This document shows positions 32,180 through 41,784 of a stretch of DNA of 64,000 nucleotides, in pieces; within the stretch, counting starts at the first letter, position 1; the number at the start of each line of letters is the position of its first letter. A program made the translations under genes and the position numbers. The stretch spans positions 49,391,899-49,455,898 of the forward strand of contig CP136067.1 of assembly GCA_032622095.1 (NCBI GenBank), read 5' to 3'. The notes under the pieces were generated by a model that saw only the letters and a list, made by a program, of their open reading frames with translations, searched no databases and was not told the origin of the DNA. The DNA is from Siphonodentalium dalli. Taxonomy: Eukaryota; Mollusca; Scaphopoda; Gadilida; Siphonodentaliidae.

Positions 32180-35100
32180 CTGGAAAGAGAATGCATGCAA
32201 ATAAATAATATGATACACGTATTGACTGAATTGACACCATGCATAAACCAGATTCAAGTCTTGCTTGCCGTATCAGAAAGTACAATAGTTGTGTCCGAAA
32301 TGAAGGTTAAATGTAAAATTCCATCATTTTTTATAAATATCATGTGCTTAAAATAGCCGATTTTAGGCGAGCAAACGACTTTTTGTTTTTCATCCTTTTC
32401 AAATCAATCCATCTATACTATTTAGCAATGTCAAAACTTTTGACAAATGTTCATATATGTTATTAGGATTGGAATAAAATATGTTTACACCGAATGTAAA
32501 ATACCATAAGAAGAGATGTTCATAAATATCATTAGATTAATATAGCATATTTTGGTGTACCGCCAACTTCTTATTTGATTTCATTCAAATAGACACCGGG
32601 CTACAGAATGACACTTGGCACACAACAACGAAACGCACCTGTTTGGATTCAAAGAATTCCTTATATCCGCCATGCAATATGTAGATTTCAGGATAAAACA
32701 GGTTCGGATAATTCTCGGCATTCATCTCTCTGTCCTTCTGTCGCAGGTGTCTCAGCCTAAAATAGAGAAACAACATCATTAAATAAATACAAAAGAATCA
32801 ATCACGTCACATACACCGCCCCAGTGTATGATGGAGGGACAATTTTAAAAGAAACATGACAAGTTCCGTATAGATGCAGCATTGTTTGATGACCAAAATA
32901 ATCGCATATCAATGATCAATAATTTCATAGAAGCCACCAAGCGTGATAACTATATTAGGGTTGTTTACTACTTCAAATATATCCAAATTAGATTGGGATT
33001 TTTTTTAAAACCACATTGATACTTACATTTTCGGACCGCGTTCAGATGAGAACTCGCAATGAAAGATGACGATGGTTCGGCGATTGAGGGAAGCGTCGCT
33101 AAGAAACTTTTTCTCGATCATCGCCTGTGTGTGGAGATTCTCAGCTTCCTGTAAATAATAGCATATGACTAAAATGATTGTTGCAGGTGATGGGAATTTC
33201 AACATTAAAATTCTTAGAGGAATCACATGTAAGCTCTCATGAACGCCGGGTTATCGGAAGCCCCACTCCCCAAAGCAGTTGGAAGTATAATCTGAACATT
33301 TAATACGGATTTTCGTCTACAATTCACAATATCAAAAAATCAGTGAGCAATTAATGTTATAATTGAGAAAGCGAAAGAAATGGAAATTGTACGGAACCAT
33401 GTTCAGTACAATGTTATCTAATTAAAAATTTAAGTGAGAAATTCAAGTTATATTTTAGCTAGGACCACAATGTCTCAACAACACCGTGTCAATTGCCCTC
33501 AAACATGAGTATTCCAAATGAATATAGGATTTCAGAAACCATTGCAACAATTACAGTACTACAGATGTAACAGCAAAAATTGACGTACCTGGATATGCCC
33601 GCCTTCGTACTCATAAGGGTATCGGCAGTCAACGACCACAAAATCATCCGTGCTGTGACTGAGTCGGCCTGATATTAGGTCTTCTAACTGTAAAACAGAA
33701 ATGACAATGTTATAAACTATGCTGCGTATTAATAATCTATAAATGGAGCACGAAATAGTCATAAAAATTCCATCATTGCACAACTCCGAATACATATTGT
33801 CCATGTTTTATACGCTGCATAATGTTGTCATAATTTGGCACATTTGCTGAATCTTTATGCTGCCATATTGTAGTCAATTTGCTGCACATATTGCTGACAT
33901 GAGCGTTGTGTTTTGGTAGTTATGACAGACATATGTTATTATATATGAACAGTTCAGCATATGGGCTTGCGATTCAGCCTCTGGTTCTTTCGTCGCCTAT
34001 TTATTCGGTTCTTTTGACGATTTGGGACTTTTGGAAGATCCGTTTAGGCAACGTTTAATTTGTTCGTATCGGATATTGAATATACCAGAAAGGATTGTTT
34101 TGACTGTTAACTCACTGTTTGTGGGGAGATGTACCTGAGGTCCTTGTGTCGACCAGAAATGACGGGCAGGGTGTGGCTCAGGGTCCCGTCACCAATCAGA
34201 CTCTCGTTGGAGGTCATCGAGTTGAGAGCTTCTTTGATTTTCTGGTCACAATTCGTTGATTTCTCTACCAAGTGGCGTTTGGTTGGTGGTTCGACGACGT
34301 CACATTGGTCGGCGATCTGGCGCTTCAGACAGTTCTCAGAGGATTTGGAACGACCGAAAAGACACCGAACTGGTCTACGACGGATGGCAAACTGGAAACG
34401 GAACATAAAATTCAGTGATACATATATCATTACATACATAACTGTTTTTCATCGTTGACAATGAATATCGTTTTATGTTAGTTTTTGGTATAATGATCAG
34501 TTTTATATAGGGATTAACCAATTACTTGCTCTAACACGCTTGATACAATATTGTGTGACATATTAGATTTTATTCCATAAGAATTAAAATTACAACATAT
34601 TCGTTTTTTTATAAAACAAGACTACAGCCAGCTTCTTATTGAATGAAATACAGATAAAACTGAAGATTGCTCTATCTATTCATTTTACTATATTGTTTAT
34701 TTATGATGCAACGTAATTCGCGGTGCAACTGTCTTGCTCCGAAGAGACACACTATATTTCAGATTGTGCTGGTTGAAAATCGAATACTGCATAGATGTAT
34801 GTTGATTAATTGGCATTTACTGTCGTGTAATTTTATCTTTGTTTTTTTTTAAATTTATTTGGTGTTGTTGGTTTTAGCAACAATATGAAAAAATAACTTC
34901 GCGTACCTCAGATTTAGTTGGTGTCTCTGATTGGAGAAATGCACTGAAGCTACCATCATGATTGTTGGTGTGTGCAGTCGGTGTCTGGAAAACAGAAAAC
35001 AAACGGTTTTACTACAACAGAGAGAGAGATATGTTTATTATATCAATAATACGCATAATGTCAACAATTAATGACAAGGGTTTACAATAGGGATCGGAAG

Positions 35101-35480
35101 CGTGTTAGCTGATTATGGTAAATGGTACATATAATATACACAATGCTACGCATGTTTGACATTTAGATCTATTATAAAGGAGCTAATCTAATATATATAA
35201 TATAATTTGACCATTGAAGCGCCATAAATTATATTTTAGTTTTAATATCATTAAGTGCATTAAAGTTATTTTGGTAAAAATTAACAGAAAAGTTTTCACA
35301 ATTGATAGTAAAGGAACTCTGTTCCAAATGACAATTTTACCCACAACTAATGCCATAACTTACCTCTACGTCTATACCGCTATCTCTGGACGACTCGTCG
35401 AGGTGAAGCTTGAAGTCACAAGGGCTCAACAGTTGGGTAATATACATGGTATCGTTTACTTCGAAAGTGATGCTGGGATA
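32054..35480 (-). CDS. cdc25-like: CDC25-like M-phase inducer phosphatase, copy B (exons intact)
   Basis: Six exons join in phase: 35480-35364, 34984-34907, 34391-34116, 33687-33589, 33148-33027 and 32756-32639, then the last exon 32179-32054, making seven with the short one. The joined coding part is about 311 codons. All splice sites are canonical. The N-terminal part is a disordered regulatory region ([27 protein letters not shown], then [12 protein letters not shown]). The C-terminal half is the rhodanese-type catalytic domain with [23 protein letters not shown] and [15 protein letters not shown]. The active-site Cys and Arg (C-x5-R) are present. This enzyme would dephosphorylate and activate CDK1/CDK2. 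No initiating ATG exon was found; the sequence above 35990 is an inserted repeat, so the 5' end may be lost or far away. Confidence 0.88.
32639..32756 (-). CDS. CDC25 copy B, exon with [11 protein letters not shown]
   Basis: 118 bases between a TATTTTAG acceptor and a GTGCGT donor. Its first G completes the split ATG from the previous exon. It encodes [19 protein letters not shown] then [19 protein letters not shown]. Confidence 0.93.
33027..33148 (-). CDS. CDC25 copy B, catalytic-loop exon
   Basis: 122 bases between a TTTACAG acceptor and a GTAAGT donor. It encodes [16 protein letters not shown] and [15 protein letters not shown]. The nucleophile is the Cys and the phosphate-binding Arg is the seventh residue of CEFSSER. 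Confidence 0.94.
33589..33687 (-). CDS. CDC25 copy B, rhodanese-core exon
   Basis: 99 bases, phase 0 at both ends, between a GTTTTACAG acceptor and a GTACGT donor. It encodes [16 protein letters not shown] followed by [17 protein letters not shown]. Confidence 0.94.
34116..34391 (-). CDS. CDC25 copy B, regulatory/linker exon
   Basis: 276 bases, phase 0, between a CCGTTTCCAG acceptor and a GTGAGT donor. It begins [20 protein letters not shown] and ends [11 protein letters not shown]. The stretch [20 protein letters not shown] resembles the CDC25 segment just before the catalytic domain. Confidence 0.9.
34907..34984 (-). CDS. CDC25 copy B, 26-codon N-terminal exon
   Basis: 78 bases, phase 0, between a TGTTTTCCAG acceptor and a GTACGC donor. 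It reads [12 protein letters not shown] and ends TPTKSE. It is supported by its duplicated counterpart with the same splice sites at 19296-19220. Confidence 0.75.
35364..35480 (-). CDS. CDC25 copy B, N-terminal exon
   Basis: 117 bases, phase 0, between a TGCTTTCAG acceptor and a GTAAGT donor. It encodes [20 protein letters not shown] and ends [10 protein letters not shown], an SP-plus-DSG composition like the phospho-regulated N terminus of CDC25. The conserved counterpart is at 21316-21200. Confidence 0.8.
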
Positions 35481-35994
35481 CTGAAAGCAATAATTTTCCA
35501 TGAATTAAGATGGCAGAAACTAAGCTCTGCAATTCGTTCATATCTAACTAAACCTGAATCTCAACTACACAGTAGATACCGATTATTCCATACAATGCAA
35601 CGTGTCCACCTGCTCCGACACATTCATTTATTTTCAAATAGTACACGTATATATCCATTGCCATTTTTCTAGGAACACCAGTAGATGAGTATATAACGTA
35701 AAAATCAATCTGTATCAATGCGGACGAAAACCTATTGAGGTGCTATGCAACAATTAGAACAGTGCTCCTTTTCGTCAGTTAGCTTGAGTTCGGAAAGATA
35801 AATTATACCAATAGTTAGAGTAATCATGTTCCCGTTTTAAACAATGGCAGCAGCTACAATCCTAAACAATAAACTGTCAATTTAAAAAAAAAACGATACT
35901 CACGCTGATCAAGACACGAAGAAGGAATTGAAAAAGGAAACAGATCGGACAACTAATAATCAACGAGAGAGAATGAATAACAAAATTTATTTTT

Positions 35995-36566
35995 ATTTTA
36001 TTTATTAGGGGTTTTGGGAATAGCTGGCGGCAGCAACATCTGGGGTGGTGTCCACGTCCCTGTCTCCGCTCGCCTCGACGACGACAGCAGGGACCTCCGG
36101 CAGATCCACGGAGTCCCTGCTAGCTGGTACGATGTCGTCTGTCTCCATGCAGGCCGGGTCGTCTGGGAGTCTCTCAGACAACTCCGGCCTACCGGCTATG
36201 ACGCTGGACGGCTGAACCACACGGCGAGGGGTGACCGGCAGATCAACGGTCACCCCCATCTTCTTCTTCCACTTTGCCCGTCTGGCGGCGTCCCTTCTCC
36301 GTCGAGCTGGTGTCTTTCTCTTTGGAGGCCCCTTCTTCAAATTACGGCTGGTCTCGGCGTTCCTGTCCCGGGCAGAACATCTCTGGATACCAGCATCCAC
36401 TGTCCGGAATTCAACGCAAAGAACCAAATAGCCCCTGTTAGCTTGGAGATTCCAACTAACAGTGTCCACTATCTGAGATCTTTGCATTGGAGCCAACGCG
36501 GCGTCAGGTATTAGCTCCATTGTCCGTCCTAAGCCTAATCCCAAACCGTCTCACTCGCCGGCATTA
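35995..36566 (-). mobile_element. truncated MDLIPEA-family insertion above copy B
   Basis: The low-coordinate end is an A/T-rich run (read as a poly-A-like tail on the minus strand). The high-coordinate end joins a duplicated flank block at 36567. The matching region of copy C (21790-21830) lacks it. It separates CDC25 copy B from whatever lay upstream. Confidence 0.65.
36008..36520 (-). pseudogene. MDLIPEA family ORF, copy 3 (3'-truncated)
   Basis: From ATG at 36520: MELIPDAALAPMQRSQIVDT, then KRKTPARRRRDAARRAKWKK and VDLPVTPRRVVQPS, breaking off in the acidic linker (DRDVDTTPDVAAAS) with a short foreign tail. The basic C terminus seen in copies 1 and 2 is missing. Confidence 0.65.
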
Positions 36567-36922
36567 GCATCTAATGTAAGACATGCAACGCGCTGGAAAG
36601 GATCAAGCAATGGCGATATTTTGGGTGGCCTTTTTATGAACTCAACGTGCCCCTCACGTGACCAGAAAGAGCTTTGATTGCCAAATTGAATAATGGATTG
36701 AATTTCATCAGCTTACACGGAGCCCTTTCCCATATGCCACCAGCCCAGGCGTGACCATCGGCATTTTCCGGTTTGAGGGCGCGATAAGCCGGCCCTTTAC
36801 AGATTACTGGGGCTGAACTTTTTCGCGACCTGCTAAGTGAACGATGTGTTTAGTTATATAGGTGTTACCACATAACCACACACAGTGGGAATATAATAGT
36901 GCCGAAAGTGTGATAGCCTTTT

Positions 36923-37846
36923 GGTTTAAGCATAGTTTATTTATCCACCAAATATATAATATACATAATATAAATTGAACAAGGGAATACACAAGGAATT
37001 AATATAATGTATAATGGTAATATGTGATATATCTGGTAGAAAGGGAGAACGACAGTAAGCACATGGCTTTTCATGTGTCGTTCTCCCCATGTATCATCTA
37101 GGGCCCCTGTATAATATACTATATAAATCATCATGGAAATTGACGTTAGTGTCGGGACCGGACAGTAGATAGATAATTCGGATATTACATTGGTCCTGTG
37201 ATTTTTGGGTATAAAGAATAAGAGGAGAATTTAAGATAAGAAGACAAAGATGGAGGGGAGTGGTGAGGGGAGTAGAATGGAACGGATTATTCATTTTATT
37301 ACATGTTACGTATGATGCTTAAGATGCTGCTGACCGATTTATAATTAAGCAACTAAAATCGTTGTGTGTGGATAATAAATTTTTGGAATTCTTCAAAAAT
37401 AGTTAGATTCGTTTGTAGACTCATTGTATCATCGCCATTGAGGAAAGTATAAACTGAGGGAACTATTGCGTCTGGGATCTTTCCAAGAAGAATTTGCCTA
37501 TGTGGACGGTAACGCCGACATTGGAATATGTAGTGGTAGCTATCTTCTATTTGGCCACAAACACAGCGATCAGTGACAGAGATATAATTTTGGTATTTAT
37601 GCGCGTTTAGGTCACTACAATAGTTTCTAAGACGTGTGTGGTTTACTTGTGCTTTTCTTGTGTAACAATATTTGAAGCGTGAATTCTTCTTTTTATGACT
37701 AGTGTTTATTGTTGCTCTAAATTCGTCGTAATTCACTATGTCGCGTGTGCTCATCGGCAGTGAATTCCAGAGGGCTGCTGTATTTAATATGAATGACCGG
37801 TCGTGTGAATTGGCGTTAAATTGGGGTAGCCGAAAGTTTTTTGAGT
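36923..37846 (-). mobile_element. 5'-truncated L2/CR1-like retrotransposon with 9-bp target duplication
   Basis: The 9-mer tagcctttt stands at 36914-36922 and 37847-37855, and related unfilled sites are at about 31099 and 38817. The element is 924 bases, with its 3' end at the low coordinate. The empty sites read 'aggctttt', so the junctions are exact. Confidence 0.85.
37353..37754 (-). pseudogene. retrotransposon ORF2 C-terminal fragment
   Basis: The frame contains HTRLRNYCSDLNAHKYQN and a Cys/His cluster CVCGQIEDSYHYIFQCRRY, then ends HTQRF-stop. This is the region after the RT in L2-like elements. In-frame codons upstream to about 37840 encode LPQFNANSHDRSF. No RT remains. Confidence 0.8.
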
Positions 37847-38046
37847 TAGCCTTTTCTCGTCGTGGAGTCTAGAAGGCACATATACCTGACTCAAGCCAAC
37901 AATCTTTTCCAAGTCTGGAATGGGGGTGGGGCTTTGTTTCTTGGGTGGTGGCACGCACATAGTAGTATGTGTATGGGTAGTTATAAATATATTCACAAAC
38001 TATACATACGCTCTTCAGTGGCATTATACAACACTACCAAAGTGGG

Positions 38047-39378
38047 TTGAGCCTAACTCAGATTATGTTATATTTCTCATCTTGTCCGAAAACCGTTATT
38101 TCCACCCCTTCTCGTCTGAACTACCCCTGAGTTATTACACGATTGATTCTTGCCAGATATTTAAAGACTGGGTTCGGATTCAGTTAAAACAACGTATATA
38201 TACATCTCACTACGCATATAGTTAATTTTGAATGCACATTTTATAAGTACACGCAGTTTGCCCTCCGTATCCTAACAAACTAACAAGAATGGCCTGTAAT
38301 AACGTCGCTTTCGAATATGTCCAATATACACGTTTATACTTCATATAGCACGTTTCTTTGTGAGTGGACACCAAGAAAAGGCGAATCATTTTGTTTTTGA
38401 AGAGGCAGACTATTATACTTACCATGTTTTTTATGTTCAGTAGAATATATAATGTAGTGTATAACTGTCGTCGCAATATGTTTAAACCATCTAATGTAAG
38501 ACATGCAACGCGTTGGAAATGATCAAGCACTGGCGATTTTATCTTAATGGCCTTTTTATATAGTCAACATCCCCCCACATGACCAGAAAGAGCTTGGATT
38601 ATGGATTCAATTTCATCAGCTAATATGGTACACTTTCCCATAAGACACAAGCAAAGGCGTGACTATCGGAATTTTCGGGATTGAGGATGCTATAAGCCGG
38701 CCCTTTATTAATTACTGGGGCTGAACGTTTTTGCGAGCTGCTAAGTGAACTATGTGTTTGGTTATAGGTGTTACTATATAACCACACACAGTGGGATGTA
38801 ATAGTGCCGAGAGTGTGATAGGCTTTACTCGTCATGGAGTCTAGAAGGCACCTAAACAACCCTCATCAGTGAGAAAATGAGAATAGTGTTGTAATTCCAG
38901 CAACAAAATGTAGTTGATTTCTTCCAAATCGATAATTTGAGTGTCCCATACGCGAAAACGAGTAATAATATCACCCATATGTCGAATCTGGAATATAGCC
39001 TGGTATACCAATTGGGAGTAGTGAATACTAAATTGATACACCATACAGTTAGAAGATTACATATATATGTATACAATATCGACTCATGGGGAAACCAGAA
39101 AACAAAATTCGATTATTCTCATTTTAATATATTATTTACAATATAGTACTTCCTGAGACGATAAATATATATTAACAATAGTTATTTATCATGCACATCA
39201 ATCGAAAAACAGGAATTTTCATGTTTATCAATCGAAAAAAAAACTATGGTTTTGATAGTAAAGTAATATTTCAACTCTAGTCAGATTAGTGCTCAAAGGA
39301 CCAGAAGAAAGCATGTAGAGCACTAAGGGGATGCAATGCTAACAATAACAAAAATAGCTACGTGACACTAACTGATAA
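38047..39378. repeat. 3' flank of CDC25 copy A and third flank block
   Basis: 38130-38225 resembles 30290-30385. 38310-38855 is the third copy of the flank block at 30560. 38870-39378 is the copy A 3' flank, matching 900-1385 and 31500-32053. No separate gene is seen. Confidence 0.65.
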
Positions 39379-41042
39379 CTAGAATCTCAACGATCTCTTC
39401 TTCTGTCCATTAGACCATGACTTGGACTTCGCCCGGAAGTGACGTAACTGGGACGAGTAATCCTGGTGCAGCATTGGTCGATATGACCGTCGGGTGCAGA
39501 GCGCCTGGAAATAGAATGGATGTGAATAAATAATATGATAAACGCACTGATTGAATTGACACCATAAACCAGATTCAAGTCTTGCTTGTATGACTGAAAG
39601 TAAAATACACTGTAGTTGTGTATGGAATGTGATGACGTGACAATATAATTTAAAATGCAATAAGAAAAGATTCGCAGTCTTGTTTGTATCACTGAAAGTA
39701 CAATGGGTGAGTAGGGAATGTGTTGACGTGACTGTTAAATGCAAAAAAAACGAGAAGAGATTTCATAAATATCATTTGATCAAATTAACTTGTGACTTGA
39801 TTCCATTCAAATAGACACCGAGTTACAGACTTGGCAAAACATTACGAAACGCACCTGTTTGGATTCAAAGAATTCCTTATATCCGCCATGCAAGATGTAG
39901 ATTTCCGGGTAACAGAGGTTCGGATAGTTCTCTGCGTTCATCTCCCTGTCCTTCTGTCGCAGGTGTCTCAGCCTAAAATAGAACAACAACGCCATTAAAA
40001 TAATCAAAACAAAAGCATCAATCATTTCATATACGACACCCCAGTTTGACGTCGTTTATATCTAGACATTCTGAATTACCGACGGATAATTTTAAAAGAA
40101 ACATGACAATTTGATGACCAACAATTCGCATATTAATGTGATTAATTTCGTAATTTGGGAATGATGTGGTAGAAAGAACGGTGGTTTTTTTGATGGAGTG
40201 TGCATATTCCGCATTAATAAAATTATTTATAATTTCATAGAGGCCGCCAAGCGTGAACTTCAATCCGCAATGGTGTTACTATGCACGGGGTATGTGGACC
40301 TCCGTGATGAACTATATCACGACTGTTTCCTACTTCAAATATTTACAAATTAGATTAGGATTTTAGAACAAGAACGCGTTGATACTTACATTTTTGGACA
40401 GCGTTCAGATGAGAACTCGCAATGAGAGATGACGATAGTTCGGCGATCGAGGGAAGCGTCGCCAAGAAATCTCTTCTCGACCATCGTTTGTGTATGGAGA
40501 TTCTCTGATTCCTGTAAATAATAAGTTTTGAGTGATAATGTAATAATAGGTTATGAGTGATAATGTAATAATAGGTTATGAGTGATAATGTAATAATAGG
40601 TTATGAGTGATAATGAATTGTTGCAAGTGATGGGACTATAAACAACAATAATCTTGTAACCAGTCTTGAACACTTGCGTCTACAATTCACAATATTGATG
40701 CAAATTGACATTTAAAACTTCAGTGTATCAATCAACCATATACCAAGAGCCATTTGAGGAAACATGTTCAATACAATGTTATCTTTATCCAAAAATCAGT
40801 GAGCAATTGCATTCTAGGAGGACAACGCCTTCTCATTTCACCCTCAAACAAACGTATTCCAAATGGCTATAGGATTTCAGGAACAATTGCAACAATTACA
40901 GTACTACAGATACAGTACTACAGATACAACAATGTCGACGTCCCTGGATATGCCCGCCTTCGTACTCATACGATTATCGGCAGTCAACGACCACAAAATC
41001 ATCGGAGCTTTGACTGTATCGGCCGGATATTAGATCTTCTAA
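39379..41042 (-). pseudogene. cdc25-like: CDC25-like phosphatase copy A, 5'-truncated pseudogene
   Basis: Four exons remain: 41042-40944, 40511-40390, 39972-39855 and 39504-39379. In the rhodanese exon the core reads CR-stop-SYEYEGGH (TAC changed to TAA) and the donor GT is GG. In the catalytic exon the loop reads [11 protein letters not shown], with the Cys and Arg kept but two neighbours changed. The last two exons are intact ([16 protein letters not shown] and ALCTRRSYRPML). Sequence above about 41211 is unrelated, so the N-terminal exons are gone. A product is very unlikely. Confidence 0.9.
40534..40620. repeat. short tandem repeat in copy A intron
   Basis: A unit of about 29 bases, 'gagtgataatgtaataatag', is repeated about three times just before the catalytic-loop exon. 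It is not in copies B or C. Confidence 0.75.
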
Positions 41043-41282
41043 CTGTAAACAATAGGAATGGTAATGTCAATACATACACTGTATTACGTGCTGACAACAT
41101 ATAATTGGAGCTCAAAATATTCCGACAAATTCCATCATTACACAAAGCTGAACAAAATATTGTCGATCATGTTTTATTTATGTTGCCATATGTTGACACA
41201 TTTGCTGAATATTTTATTTAAATACGTTTATTCATTACTCTTGAATGAATTGGACCCAAAACTCATTAGTAGCCGTTCCTAG

Positions 41283-41780
41283 TTGATTGATTGATTTATT
41301 GCACAAGTCACATAACAGTGAAACAGGCAAAACGTATATACACTATGTACACAACTTTGGATATCACATTAATCATTGTTCATTTCATATACACATGCAT
41401 GTTTATATATACAGCAGTAATTAAATTAGATTACACAATAATAGGCGATAAACTTAACAAGTATGATAATTACATGTGTTCACCCATAACAATAAATGAT
41501 TTCGATTATATAGAATAAGACACCTTCTTAAAGGCACACTTTAGGAATATGCATAGTCTTTTTATGCGGCTTATGTTTTGAAGAGATATGAGACCATGGA
41601 ATTTCTCTTTCGTAGGGTTCTTCAAAAAGTATTCAGGGATATATTGTTTTCTGATTTCATCCAAATGACTGCATATAATAACTAAATGGTATTCGTCTCC
41701 TAAATTTTCTCCACATATGGTGCATATCCTATTGTCATTATCATTCGGAGATTTCTTCCATCTTGCGCATCCTGAACTGA
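41283..41780 (-). mobile_element. 3' fragment of the nested retrotransposon family
   Basis: Minus-strand reading gives ARWKKSPNDNDNRICTICGE then GDEYHLVIICSHLDEIR, matching the family at 18185-18999. The 3' end has the same (TTGA)n tail at 41283-41296. The 5' boundary near 41780 abuts the gypsy remains. No clear target duplication is seen. Confidence 0.8.
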
Positions 41781-41784
41781 AATG

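Larger units (their letters stand above)
36567..38046. repeat. segmental-duplication flank block, second copy, split by a retrotransposon
   Basis: 36567-36922 and 37847-38046 together match 30741-31306 in order. The retrotransposon at 36923-37846 interrupts it. The second half contains a 190-base repeat-family member (37882-38046). Confidence 0.75.

Noticed and set aside
35214..35672. Plus-strand open frame of 152 codons with a similar frame at 21050-21451
   Set aside because: Its conservation is explained by the CDC25 exons on the opposite strand (35480-35364 and 21316-21200), which have splice sites and family-like sequence.
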